A DNA stretch of 64,000 nt from an uncultured Lachnospiraceae bacterium (GTDB taxonomy: Bacteria > Bacillota > Clostridia > Lachnospirales > Lachnospiraceae): contig CAJURT010000008.1 in assembly GCA_910588875.1 (NCBI GenBank), positions 41,841-105,840 on the forward strand, in the 5' to 3' direction. Shown piece after piece: positions 24,387 to 32,796 of the stretch (positions within the stretch are counted from its first letter, which is position 1; each line of letters begins with the position of its first letter). The translations under genes were made by a program, and so were the position numbers. The notes under the pieces were generated by a model. The model was not told the origin of the DNA and searched no databases. It saw nothing but the letters and a program-made list of their open reading frames with translations.

Positions 24387-25184
24387 TTACTTTGCCAGCA
24401 TCATCCTGTCATTGGCGAAGGCTCCTCCGCTGGCCTCCGCAAATTTATGCAGAAGATCCTCCACCCTCAGCTTCTTTTTCTCTTCCCCTGCCACATCGTA
24501 GATGATCTGTCCCTCATTCATCATAATCAGGCGGTTTCCGATCTGGATCGCATCCCTCATATTATGGGTAATCATCAACGTGGTCAGATGATCCTGGTTT
24601 ACAATGGTCTCCGTGGTCTCCAAAACCTTGGCCGCTGTCTTCGGATCCAATGCCGCCGTATGCTCATCCAAAAGCAGCAGTTTCGGCTTCTCCAAAGTTG
24701 CCATCAGAAGGGTAAGCGCCTGCCGCTGGCCGCCGGAAAGCAGCCCCACCTTGGAGGTCAGCCGGTTCTCCAGCCCCAGATTCAGCTTAGCCAGCAGATC
24801 CCGGTACAGCTTTCTCTCACTGTTTGCGATCCCCTGCTTTAAGGTTCTGCGGTGCCCCCGGCGCAACGCCAGCGCCAGGTTCTCCTCGATCCCCATGGTG
24901 GCGGCAGTGCCGTTCATGGGATCCTGGAAAACCCGTCCCAAAAATGCCGCCCGCTTATGCTCGGACAGCCTGGTCACATCCATGCCGTCGATGATGATCT
25001 TTCCCTCATCCACCTGCCAGGTACCGGCAATCGCATTCAGTAATGTGGACTTGCCTGCTCCGTTCCCGCCGATTACTGTCACGAAATCCCCGTCCGCCAG
25101 GGTCAGGCTCAGGCCGCAAAGGGCCTGCTTCTCATTGACTGTCCCCGGATTAAATGTCTTTGATATATTTTTTACCTCAAGCAT
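24387..25184 (-). CDS. ABC transporter ATP-binding protein (Trp-type importer)
   Basis: 265-residue ATPase. Walker [12 protein letters not shown]-loop in FQDPMNGTA, signature LLSGGQRQALTLL, Walker B LLLLDEHTAALDP and switch His in MITHNMRDA. Third gene of a binding protein-permease-ATPase operon; its ATG overlaps the permease stop by one base (TGATG). The binding protein is of the PF04392 type used by TrpXYZ-like and tyrosine importers, so an aromatic amino acid or related ligand is plausible but not shown. Confidence 0.94.
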   Translation of the reverse strand: MLEVKNISKTFNPGTVNEKQALCGLSLTLADGDFVTVIGGNGAGKSTLLNAIAGTWQVDEGKIIIDGMDVTRLSEHKRAAFLGRVFQDPMNGTAATMGIEENLALALRRGHRRTLKQGIANSERKLYRDLLAKLNLGLENRLTSKVGLLSGGQRQALTLLMATLEKPKLLLLDEHTAALDPKTAAKVLETTETIVNQDHLTTLMITHNMRDAIQIGNRLIMMNEGQIIYDVAGEEKKKLRVEDLLHKFAEASGGAFANDRMMLAK

Positions 25185-26098
25185 CAGTTCTGCCCTCCTC
25201 TTTTCACCGGTTTGGAGAAATAACGGCTCTTCCAGGTAGGGATTGCCAAAAAGATTGCCACCACTACTGCTGACAGCAATTTCAGCAGGTCGGTATCAAT
25301 TCCCAGCCAGATCACAAACTGCAGTACCAGATAGTAGATAATGGAGCCAAGGGCCACCCCAAGGAGGCGGAACCCAAAGTTGTGGAATACCCTGCCAAAC
25401 ACAGCCTCCCCGATAATGACAGCCGCCAGGCCGATGACAATGGCTCCCCGCCCCATATTGATATCCGCAAACCCCTGGTACTGGGTCAGCAGCGCACCGG
25501 AGAGGGCCACAAGGCCATTGGAGATCATCAGCCCCAGAACCCGGCTCAAATCCGTATTGATGCCCTGGGCCCGGGCCATCTTGTCATTACAGCCTGTTGC
25601 CCTTAAAGAACATCCCAGTTCTGTCCCGAAAAACCAGTACAGGCATAAAATCATCACAATAATGAGAACTGCCACGATCACTATGGTATTTTTATAAAAA
25701 GGAACGTTTTTGGTAAAACGCAGAGAAACCAGCAGATTAAACTTATCCACGTTAATCGCCTGGTTCGCCTTGCCCATTATTTTCAAATTAACCGAATACA
25801 GCCCCAGCTGCGTCAGGATCCCTGCCAGAATTGCCGGAATCCCCATAAAGGTGTGCAAAAGTCCGGTTGACAGACCGGCCACCATACCGGCCAGCAGGGC
25901 GCCAAACATAGCCACCCATACATTCTGCCCTCCCAGCATCAGCATGATACAGACCGCACCCCCGGTACAGAGGGAACCGTCCACAGTCAGATCCGCAATA
26001 TCCAGAATCCGATAGGTGAGATACACACCAATCGCCATAATTCCCCATATCAATCCCTGAGACACCGCTCCTGGCAGTGCGTTCAATAAACTCATCAT
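25184..26098 (-). CDS. ABC transporter permease (Trp-type importer)
   Basis: 304-residue integral membrane permease of the branched-chain-type (BPD_transp_2) fold, about 8-9 helices. Features include TYRILDIADLTVDGSLCTGG near the N-terminus and a cytoplasmic coupling segment LRATGCNDKMARAQGINT. Single-base overlap with the ATPase gene. Separated from the binding-protein gene by 134 bp containing a 15-bp-stem hairpin. Two ATGs (26098, 26095) are equally possible. Confidence 0.94.
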   Translation of the reverse strand: MMSLLNALPGAVSQGLIWGIMAIGVYLTYRILDIADLTVDGSLCTGGAVCIMLMLGGQNVWVAMFGALLAGMVAGLSTGLLHTFMGIPAILAGILTQLGLYSVNLKIMGKANQAINVDKFNLLVSLRFTKNVPFYKNTIVIVAVLIIVMILCLYWFFGTELGCSLRATGCNDKMARAQGINTDLSRVLGLMISNGLVALSGALLTQYQGFADINMGRGAIVIGLAAVIIGEAVFGRVFHNFGFRLLGVALGSIIYYLVLQFVIWLGIDTDLLKLLSAVVVAIFLAIPTWKSRYFSKPVKRGGQN

Positions 26099-26166
26099 AT
26101 TCTATTCATCCCTTGTCCATAAAAAGTGTTCTTCTCTTGCGCATAGTGCGCATCCGCCCGGAGCCT

Positions 26167-26201
26167 CTTGTTTCACAGGATCCCATATCCTGTGAAACAA
26201 G
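26167..26201 (-). other. 15-bp-stem hairpin between binding protein and permease genes
   Basis: CTTGTTTCACAGGAT (26167-26181) and its exact complement (26187-26201) with a 5-nt loop. No T run follows. Just downstream on this strand is a second dyad TGCGCA-TAG-TGCGCA (26138-26152). Confidence 0.85.
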
Positions 26202-26232
26202 AACTGGCTGCAGCCATTGCTGTCTCCGGTTA

Positions 26233-27297
26233 TTACTCTTCAATCGCCACATAATCCTCCGGAATGGTGATTTCCAGAGCATCGCAAAGCGGCTTATTAT
26301 ACTTCTTGGTAAACTGCGGTGCATACTCTATCGGCATCTGGGAAATATCCGCCTCACCGGTCAGGATCTTTGCCGCCATCTTGCCTGTCCCAACACCCAG
26401 GTCATAATAGCTGATAGACAGGGTGGCCACGCCGCAGCCACGGCAGATCCCTTCTTCGCCGGCAACCACCGGTACGCCTGCAGGCTGGCAGACATTGTTC
26501 ACCAGTTCTGCATTAGCCGCCGCCGTATTGTCCGTAGGCACATAGATCACATCGCTCTCATCCGCCGCCTTCGTCACGATTGTGGTCAGGTCGTTGGAAT
26601 CGGAAAATGCATAGTATTCACAGGTATAGCCCAGTTTCTCCAAAGCCGCCTTCACCGTATCCACCTGGTACTGGGAATTCGCCTCTGCAGAGCAGTACAG
26701 AAGGCCAACCTTCTTTGCCTCCGGAAACAGTTCATGCAGCATGGCTGCCTGCTCGTCCAAAGGAGCCAGGTCAGAGGTTCCGGAAATATTGCCTCCGACG
26801 GTGCCGGAGAAGTTCTCAATCCCCAATGCCACGCCGTACTCCGTCACAGAAGTACCCAGCACGGGAATCTCATTGGTCCCTGCCTGGGCTGCCTGAAGTG
26901 CCGGGGTGGCATTGGCCAGGATCAGGTCAACATCCGCAGAGACAAAGCTGTTGATAATCGTAGAACAGGTATTGGAATCTCCCTGAGCATTCTGCTCGTC
27001 AAAGGTTACCGCGTCACCAAGTTCTTCCACCAATGCATCCTTAAAGCCCTGAGTAGCCGCATCCAGCGCATCATGCTGCACCAGCTGGCAGATGCCTACG
27101 GTATAGGTCTCACCGGAAGCTGCGCCGCTGGAAGCCTCACTGCTGGCCGCCTCTGCCTCACCTGCTGTCTCAGCTGCCGTTGTGACAGCCTCAGAGGCAG
27201 CTGCCGAACTCTCGCTCCCGCCGCCGGAACATGCTGCCAGTGAAAGCACCATGGACGCTGCCAGCGCCATTGACAATAATTTTCCTGATTTTCTCAT
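26233..27297 (-). CDS. ABC transporter substrate-binding lipoprotein (PF04392 / TrpX type)
   Basis: 354 residues. Signal peptide with lipobox LAAC, Ser/Ala/Glu linker (about 25-60), then a two-lobed binding domain of the ABC_sub_bind family: YTVGICQLVQHDALDAA, LILANATPALQAA, IPVLGTSVTEYG and a C-terminal VPVVAGEEGICRGCGVATLSI segment. First gene of the importer operon, with a consensus-like promoter and a hairpin after its stop codon. Ligand unknown; known relatives bind Trp or Tyr. Confidence 0.93.
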   Translation of the reverse strand: MRKSGKLLSMALAASMVLSLAACSGGGSESSAAASEAVTTAAETAGEAEAASSEASSGAASGETYTVGICQLVQHDALDAATQGFKDALVEELGDAVTFDEQNAQGDSNTCSTIINSFVSADVDLILANATPALQAAQAGTNEIPVLGTSVTEYGVALGIENFSGTVGGNISGTSDLAPLDEQAAMLHELFPEAKKVGLLYCSAEANSQYQVDTVKAALEKLGYTCEYYAFSDSNDLTTIVTKAADESDVIYVPTDNTAAANAELVNNVCQPAGVPVVAGEEGICRGCGVATLSISYYDLGVGTGKMAAKILTGEADISQMPIEYAPQFTKKYNKPLCDALEITIPEDYVAIEE

Positions 27298-27407
27298 AAT
27301 TCAAGTCTCCCTCTTTCCTTTTTGCTTTTTATGTGAATTCCTGCCGGCACGGCCCTTTCCTTTTGTCTGTGTACCGGCCGCCTGCCAACCGGAAAAGCAC
27401 ACTTGGT

Positions 27408-27436
27408 ATCATACTACAAAATTTTCGCCGCGTCAA
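27408..27436 (-). promoter_or_regulatory. Promoter of the Trp-type importer operon
   Basis: Minus-strand TTGACG (27431-27436), 17-bp spacer, TATGAT (27408-27413). Confidence 0.8.
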
Positions 27437-27515
27437 CTTTATGATGCTTTAAAATGTTAAAATTCAACGCAATGAAGCATAGCCTTAATTATACCACGTA
27501 TAAGTGATTAAGTAT

Positions 27516-27544
27516 TTGCTATTTTTTCTTTCTTCCCTTATAAT
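27516..27544 (+). promoter_or_regulatory. Promoter of the PsiE-like gene
   Basis: TTGCTA (27516-27521), 17-bp spacer, TATAAT (27539-27544). Confidence 0.8.
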
Positions 27545-27616
27545 AGTGAATAATAGTTAGAAAAAGCAATATGAAATCTGTCAATTAGGTTTCACACACA
27601 TTGAGGAGGAGAAGGT

Positions 27617-28015
27617 ATGAAGCAACATTTAGGGGAAAAGGCTACTAAGGCACAAAACTTTATTTTCCACACGGCGATGCTTCTGGAACTGGTTGTGGCG
27701 ATTATTGTCATCATCGCTCTGCTGATCATGTTCCATCAGGTGCCGGGGGAACTGAAAGCGCTGGTATTCAACGGCGAATTTAACCATTTTCTGAAATATA
27801 TGTTCGATATCATCATCGGTATCGAACTTCTGAAGATGCTGTGCCGCCATGATCTTGACTCTGTGGTGGAGGTACTGCTGTTCTCGGTGGCCAGAGAGAT
27901 GATTATCGAGCATATGCCGATCTATTTTACCCTGATCGGAATCATGGCCATTGCCATCCTATTCCTGATCCGCAAATTCCTGTTCGTGTCTGCACTGGAT
28001 AAAGAACAGGAATAA
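27617..28015 (+). CDS. PsiE-family small membrane protein
   Basis: 132 residues with four hydrophobic helices (about 17-42, 60-80, 85-100, 102-122). The conserved block FDIIIGIELLKMLCRHDLDS followed by VVEVLLFSVAREMIIEH matches the phosphate-starvation-inducible PsiE family, whose biochemical role is unknown. GAGGAGGAGAAGG precedes the ATG. Monocistronic, ending at a perfect palindrome. Confidence 0.88.
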   Translation: MKQHLGEKATKAQNFIFHTAMLLELVVAIIVIIALLIMFHQVPGELKALVFNGEFNHFLKYMFDIIIGIELLKMLCRHDLDSVVEVLLFSVAREMIIEHMPIYFTLIGIMAIAILFLIRKFLFVSALDKEQE

Positions 28016-28042
28016 CCTGCCCTGCCATCTGCCAGGCTTTAG

Positions 28043-28068
28043 GGGGCGCCTTCCATGGAAGGCGCCCC
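28043..28068. terminator. 26-bp perfect palindrome between convergent genes
   Basis: GGGGCGCCTTCCA and its complement meet at 28055/28056 with no loop, so the RNA folds symmetrically on both strands. There is no T run, so termination may be weak; it directly abuts the stop codon of the dipeptidase gene. Confidence 0.7.
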
Positions 28069-29064
28069 TCAGAGCAGTTCCCGGTACAGGCGCAGCACAT
28101 TCCCGTGGAAGACCGCCTCGATCTCCCCCACCGTAAACCCTTCCCTCTCCATCTCATTTGCCAGCATCTGGATCCCGGAACAATCTCCCATCTCCACAAT
28201 ACTCCGGATTCCGTCAAAATCACTTCCCAAACCGATGCAGCCGATTCCTCCAACCTGTTTCATATGTTTCATATGCGCTACCATGTCGCGGCAGCGGCTG
28301 TGGATTGGTTCTGCGCCTTCCTCTTGGTCCCTCAAAAAGGAGGCACAGAAATTAATGCCCGCAACCCCTCCCCGCTCTGCCAGAGTACGAATCATCTCGT
28401 CCGTAAGGTTCCTGGGATGGCCCGCCAGGGCACGGGCATTGGAATGGCTGGCCACAAAAGGTTTTTTCGTATAGCGGAACACGTCCCAGATGCCTGCATC
28501 ATTCAGGTGGGAGATATCAGGAATCATGCCCAGGCGTTCCATCTCCTGCACAAAATCGATCCCTTTTTCTGTAAGTCCATGTTCCGTATCCGCCACACAT
28601 AAGGGAGGGCGGCCGTCCTCCGTCAGGATACGGTTCGGATACCCCAATTCATTGGGGAAATTCCAGGTCAGCGTCATCATCCGCACCCCCATCCGGTAAA
28701 AATCCCGCAGATAGGCAAGTTCTCCCTGGCACACGCCCCCTTCCTCAATGGTAACCATTGCTGACAGCCTTCCCTCTTTCCGGTTCCTCTCAATATCCTG
28801 CCAGTTCCTTACCACCCCAATCCGTTCCGCGTTAGCTTCCATCTCCTCATAAAACACATCCATAAGCCGCATGGCATATTCCAGGGGCCTCTGTTCCTTC
28901 TCCAAATGGGTGTACAGGGCAAAATTCTGCAAAAGGTAATCGCCCTTTTCCATTTTTTCCAAGTTGATATGTAAATCGTTTTCCTTAAAATTAATTTTTT
29001 GTCCTTTTTTTCTGCGCTCATATATCTCATATATGGTGTCGCAATGCATATCCACTACCTTCAT
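28069..29064 (-). CDS. Membrane dipeptidase-type (M19) metallopeptidase
   Basis: 331-residue zinc dipeptidase of the renal dipeptidase family, hydrolysing dipeptides and possibly D-amino-acid or cysteinyl peptides. Metal ligands are visible: His and Asp in VDMHCDTIYE, bridging Glu in VTIEEGG, His in PDISHLND and ASHSNARAL, and Asp in LGSDFDG. No signal peptide, so probably cytoplasmic. Start ATG 29064 has GAGGGG 7 nt upstream. It lies just after the mgsA terminator, so its own expression may rely on read-through. Confidence 0.93.
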   Translation of the reverse strand: MKVVDMHCDTIYEIYERRKKGQKINFKENDLHINLEKMEKGDYLLQNFALYTHLEKEQRPLEYAMRLMDVFYEEMEANAERIGVVRNWQDIERNRKEGRLSAMVTIEEGGVCQGELAYLRDFYRMGVRMMTLTWNFPNELGYPNRILTEDGRPPLCVADTEHGLTEKGIDFVQEMERLGMIPDISHLNDAGIWDVFRYTKKPFVASHSNARALAGHPRNLTDEMIRTLAERGGVAGINFCASFLRDQEEGAEPIHSRCRDMVAHMKHMKQVGGIGCIGLGSDFDGIRSIVEMGDCSGIQMLANEMEREGFTVGEIEAVFHGNVLRLYRELL

Positions 29065-29082
29065 TTCCATTCCCCTCTCTTG

Positions 29083-29111
29083 AAAAAAGAGCCTGCCCCG
29101 TCTGGGCAAGC
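29083..29111 (-). terminator. Terminator of mgsA
   Basis: Minus-strand GCTTGCCC (29111-29104) pairs with GGGCAGGC (29098-29091), then T6. It ends about 20 nt before the dipeptidase start. Confidence 0.8.
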
Positions 29112-29138
29112 CCTTGCCTAAAATGCAATCCGTTGTGC

Positions 29139-29609
29139 CTAAAGCGTCTCCGCCCGTTCCTGAATATTCTTGCGGAAGTTAATCACGTCATGCTGATAAT
29201 CCCGGTCCATGTTCTCCGAAGTAATCATAAAATCAGCCGTCGCCTTGTTGACTGCAATCGGGATATCGTATACCTGTGCAATCCTCATCAATGCCTTGAC
29301 ATCCGTGTCGTGGGGCTGGGCCGTCAGGGGATCGCTAAAAAACACCACGAAGTCAATCACCCCTTCCACGATCTTCGCCCCGATCTGCTGGTCACCTCCC
29401 AGTGGGCCGCTGTTGTAGCCCTTCACCGTCAGCCCGGTCTGGTCCGTGATCATCCGTGCCGTGGTTCCTGTCCCATACAAATTGTGATGCTTTAATATTG
29501 CGTAGTGTTCTTTACACCATTCAATCAGCTTTGCCTTCTCATTGTCATGCGCTATCAATGCGATGTCTTTCTTCGGTCCGATGGTAAATGTAATGTAATC
29601 CTTTGCCAT
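29139..29609 (-). CDS. mgsA: Methylglyoxal synthase
   Basis: Converts dihydroxyacetone phosphate to methylglyoxal and phosphate, a glycolytic bypass used when phosphate is limiting. 156 residues, standard length. IALIAHDNEKAKL at the N-terminus, phosphate-binding YGTGTTARMI, catalytic Asp in GPLGGDQQIGA and FFSDPLTAQPHDTD are present. Start ATG 29609 has AAGGAG 9 nt upstream; an ATG at 29618 is too close to it. Confidence 0.97.
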   Translation of the reverse strand: MAKDYITFTIGPKKDIALIAHDNEKAKLIEWCKEHYAILKHHNLYGTGTTARMITDQTGLTVKGYNSGPLGGDQQIGAKIVEGVIDFVVFFSDPLTAQPHDTDVKALMRIAQVYDIPIAVNKATADFMITSENMDRDYQHDVINFRKNIQERAETL

Positions 29610-29663
29610 AGCAATCATCTCCTTTCTCTATGGCGTGCTGCACGCTCCCCGCGTACTCCACAA

Positions 29664-29692
29664 GTTATACCATGAACCCCTGGAAAGCACAA
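29664..29692 (-). promoter_or_regulatory. Promoter of mgsA
   Basis: Minus-strand TTGTGC (29687-29692), 17-bp spacer, TATAAC (29664-29669). Confidence 0.6.
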
Positions 29693-29766
29693 GTTAAATT
29701 ATGGTAAATATTTCTTAACGTTTTTATTAAGAATATTCTGTTAACTCAATTATTATTCCAACAATT

Positions 29767-30351
29767 TTATTCTGCCATCTGCTCAATCATCTCCCAGATC
29801 TCTTCCCTTCCCTGCTTGGTCACCGAGGAAAAGGGGATCACAAGGTTTTCCTTTTCCGCCCCAAGGCCCTCTCTCACCATCTTTATCTGTTTGGGAAGCT
29901 GGCTGCGGTTCAGCTTATCCGACTTTGTGGCAATAACCACCGGAACATAGCCATTCGACCTGATCCAGGCAAACATCTGCCTGTCATTTGCCGAGGGCTC
30001 ATGACGGATATCAATGAGCAGGAACACGCATTTCAGCATATCCGATTTGCCCAGATATTGCTCAATCATTTTCCCCCATTTTGCCTTTTCTTCCACCGGT
30101 ACCCTGGCATACCCATAGCCCGGCAGATCCACAAAATAAAAGGCATCATTGATATGATAAAAATTGATGGTCTGGGTCTTTCCCGGCTGGGCAGAGGTTC
30201 TTGCCAGGGACTTGCGGTTCATCAATGCATTAATCAGCGATGACTTCCCCACATTCGACTTTCCGGCAAAGGCAAACTCCGGATGAGTATTCTGCGGCAG
30301 CTTGCTTGTAATACCACACACTGTTTCCAATTCTGCTTTCTTGATAATCAT
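29767..30351 (-). CDS. engB: Ribosome biogenesis GTPase EngB/YsxC
   Basis: Essential GTPase for late 50S assembly, 194 residues. G1 AGKSNVGKSSLI, G2 GKTQTINF, G3 VDLPGYGYA, G4 ATKSDKL and G5 FSS are all present. It follows lon by 27 bp in the usual Firmicutes order. GGGGGA precedes the ATG. An AT-rich stem (29712-29733) lies downstream and may end the transcript. Confidence 0.97.
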   Translation of the reverse strand: MIIKKAELETVCGITSKLPQNTHPEFAFAGKSNVGKSSLINALMNRKSLARTSAQPGKTQTINFYHINDAFYFVDLPGYGYARVPVEEKAKWGKMIEQYLGKSDMLKCVFLLIDIRHEPSANDRQMFAWIRSNGYVPVVIATKSDKLNRSQLPKQIKMVREGLGAEKENLVIPFSSVTKQGREEIWEMIEQMAE

Positions 30352-30378
30352 AAATTCCCCCGTCCTGCATAAATATGG

Positions 30379-32688
30379 CTATACAAAGGCCTCCCTGACA
30401 ACTTCCTCCATCGTCTTTACATACACGATCCGCAATCCCTTTGTAATCTCCCGGGAAAGTTCCGCAATGTCCGGCCGGTTTTTATCCGGCACCAGCACAG
30501 TCTTAATATGGGCCATCTTTGCCGCCAGGATTTTCTCCTTTAACCCGCCAATCGGCAGGACACGCCCCCGCAAGGTGACCTCGCCTGTCATTGCCACCTT
30601 GGAAGATACTTTCCGCCCTGCCACTGCTGACAGCATCGCTGTGGCCATCGTAATCCCGGCAGAAGGGCCATCCTTTGGAACTGCCCCTTCCGGGATATGG
30701 ATATGGATGTCATGCTTTTCAAAATAGTCGTCTGCAATCTTGTAGCCTGGGCATATGGAACGCACATAAGTCAACGCTGTCTGGGCCGACTCCTTCATCA
30801 CATCCCCCATCTGCCCGGTCAGTTTCAGTTCCCCCTTGCCAGGCATCACATTCACCTCAATCTGCAGCGTGTCGCCCCCGACGCTGGTCCAGGCCAGCCC
30901 ACGGACAATGCCTATCTCGTCTTCCTCATTGGCATCCTCAAAAGTGATTTTTTCCTTGCCCAGATATTTTTCCAGGTTGGATTCCATGACATGGATGGCT
31001 TTTTTCCTGTTCTCCAAAAATTCCCTGGCGGCTTTCCGGAAAATTTCCCCGATTCTCCGTTCCAGGTTCCGCACACCTGCTTCCCTGGTATAATTGTGAA
31101 TAATCTTTTTCAGCGCCCCGTCCGATATTGTCACCGATTTATCCAGGAGCCCGTTTTTTGCCAGCTGTTTTTCCACCAGGAAATCACGGGCAATATGGAA
31201 TTTCTCGTTCTCCGTATAGCTGTTTACCTCAATCACTTCCATCCGGTCCAGCAGAGGGCGGGGGATGGATTGGGTCGTGTTGGCCGTGGCAATAAAAAGC
31301 ACATTGGACAGATTAATGGGCACCTCCACATAATGGTCACGGAAGCGCACATTCTGTTCCCCGTCCAGCACCTCCAGGAGGGCCGAGAACGTATCCCCCT
31401 TATAGTCATTGCTCACCTTATCAATCTCATCTAACAGCATTAACGGGTTGGATACCCCCGCCTGCCGGAGCCCTTCCACCAGCCTTCCGGGCATTGCGCC
31501 CACATAGGTTTTCCGGTGCCCGCGGACTTCCGCCTCATCCCGGACCCCGCCTAAGCTGATCCGCACGTATTTTTTATTGAGGGCACGGGCCACTGACCTG
31601 GCGATAGAGGTCTTGCCGGTTCCCGGAGGCCCAACCAGGCACAGAATAGACCCTGTCCCCTTTTTGGTAAGCGCCCGGACGGCCAGGTATTCCAGCACCC
31701 GTTCCTTTACCTTTTCCAGCCCGTAATGATCCGCATCGAGAATCTCCTTGGCATGCTTGATGTCATTGTTATCCCGGGACATCTTATTCCAGGGAAGTTC
31801 CAGCAGGGTCTCGATATAAGTGCGGATAACATTCCCCTCCTGGCTGCTCCCCGGCATCCCCCGGAAGCGTTCAATCTCCTTATGGAGTTTTTCCCGCACC
31901 TCCTTGTCCGCCTTCAGGCTCTCCAGCTTCTTCTCATATTCATCGGCATCTGAGACGGGGTCCTCCCCCAATTCCTGGCGGATTATCTTCATCTGTTCCC
32001 GCAGGATATAATCCCGCTGGTTCTTATCCACTGCCGCCTTGACCTTGGCCTGGAACTCCTGGCGGATGCGGGAGATCTCAATCTCATCCACAAGGTTACC
32101 CATCAGCACCTCATAACGGGCCGTGGCGTCCTCTGCTTCCAGATAATCCTGGCGCACCGAATAATCCCAGGGAAGCTGGCTGGCCATCTGCAGCATCAAA
32201 TCCTCCAGGCCGCTGGCTGTCATCAGGTTAGGCAGAACCTCACGGGAAAATTTGGGATGCTGGCGCCCATATTCTTCTGCCTTATCCCGCAGCATGCGCA
32301 GCATTGCCTCCGCTGTCAGGGAATCCACGTCATTGTCCGTCCAGGGTAGGGCCATCACCTCTGCCACCAAAGCCGGTTCTTCCGAATCCATCATCAGGAT
32401 CTCTGCCCGTTCCAACCCTTCCACCATCACACGGATCACATTGCCAGGCATCTTAACCAGCTGTTTCACACAAACAATTACCCCTATATGGTGAAGCTGT
32501 TCCAAACCAGGGTTGCTGTCTTCCGGATCCCTCTGTGTTGCCACACAGATCTGCTGGTCACTGACCATTGCTTTCTCCACGGCAGCTACAGACCGCGACC
32601 GGCTGATATCAAAACTCACTGTCATCTTCGGCAATACCGTCAACGCCCGGAGGGCTATTACCGGCATTGTCCTAACCGTCGTATCCAT
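30379..32688 (-). CDS. lon: ATP-dependent protease Lon
   Basis: 769-residue LonA. N-terminal substrate-recognition domain (about 8-205), AAA+ module with Walker A GPPGTGKTSIA and Walker B LLDEIDK, and C-terminal protease with catalytic Ser in PKDGPSAG and Lys in IGGLKEK. Start ATG 32688 has AGGAGG 6 nt upstream; the open frame extends 32 codons further into a hairpin region and is not coding. A terminator-like hairpin just upstream suggests control separate from clpX. Confidence 0.97.
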   Translation of the reverse strand: MDTTVRTMPVIALRALTVLPKMTVSFDISRSRSVAAVEKAMVSDQQICVATQRDPEDSNPGLEQLHHIGVIVCVKQLVKMPGNVIRVMVEGLERAEILMMDSEEPALVAEVMALPWTDNDVDSLTAEAMLRMLRDKAEEYGRQHPKFSREVLPNLMTASGLEDLMLQMASQLPWDYSVRQDYLEAEDATARYEVLMGNLVDEIEISRIRQEFQAKVKAAVDKNQRDYILREQMKIIRQELGEDPVSDADEYEKKLESLKADKEVREKLHKEIERFRGMPGSSQEGNVIRTYIETLLELPWNKMSRDNNDIKHAKEILDADHYGLEKVKERVLEYLAVRALTKKGTGSILCLVGPPGTGKTSIARSVARALNKKYVRISLGGVRDEAEVRGHRKTYVGAMPGRLVEGLRQAGVSNPLMLLDEIDKVSNDYKGDTFSALLEVLDGEQNVRFRDHYVEVPINLSNVLFIATANTTQSIPRPLLDRMEVIEVNSYTENEKFHIARDFLVEKQLAKNGLLDKSVTISDGALKKIIHNYTREAGVRNLERRIGEIFRKAAREFLENRKKAIHVMESNLEKYLGKEKITFEDANEEDEIGIVRGLAWTSVGGDTLQIEVNVMPGKGELKLTGQMGDVMKESAQTALTYVRSICPGYKIADDYFEKHDIHIHIPEGAVPKDGPSAGITMATAMLSAVAGRKVSSKVAMTGEVTLRGRVLPIGGLKEKILAAKMAHIKTVLVPDKNRPDIAELSREITKGLRIVYVKTMEEVVREAFV

Positions 32689-32714
32689 TTTTATCCTCCT
32701 TGTCCCTCCTGTAT

Positions 32715-32741
32715 AAAAAGAATCCTGCTCCGCAGGATTCT
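32715..32741 (-). terminator. Terminator between clpX and lon
   Basis: Perfect 10-bp stem AGAATCCTGC (32719-32728) with GCAGGATTCT (32732-32741), triloop, followed by TTTTTA on the minus strand. Part of the sequence recurs at 58750-58777. Confidence 0.82.
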
Positions 32742-32756
32742 CCGCCTGATACAACA

Positions 32757-32778
32757 AATGGGAGCCTGCGCTCCCATT
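32757..32778 (-). other. Second hairpin after clpX
   Basis: AATGGGAGC (32757-32765) pairs with GCTCCCATT (32770-32778), 4-nt loop; 16 bp before the T-tailed hairpin in transcription order. Confidence 0.75.
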
Positions 32779-32796
32779 CATCAACAGGAAAACCCA

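Larger units (their letters stand above)
27298..27616. promoter_or_regulatory. Divergent intergenic region holding two back-to-back promoters
   Basis: This 319-bp gap carries no gene. It contains the importer promoter (27408-27436), its GC-rich leader of about 100 nt with a possible GCCGG/CCGGC stem, the psiE-like gene promoter (27516-27544), and between the -35 boxes an imperfect inverted repeat ATGCTTTA (27444-27451) / TGAAGCAT (27473-27480). No T-box or known riboswitch is apparent. Confidence 0.6.
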
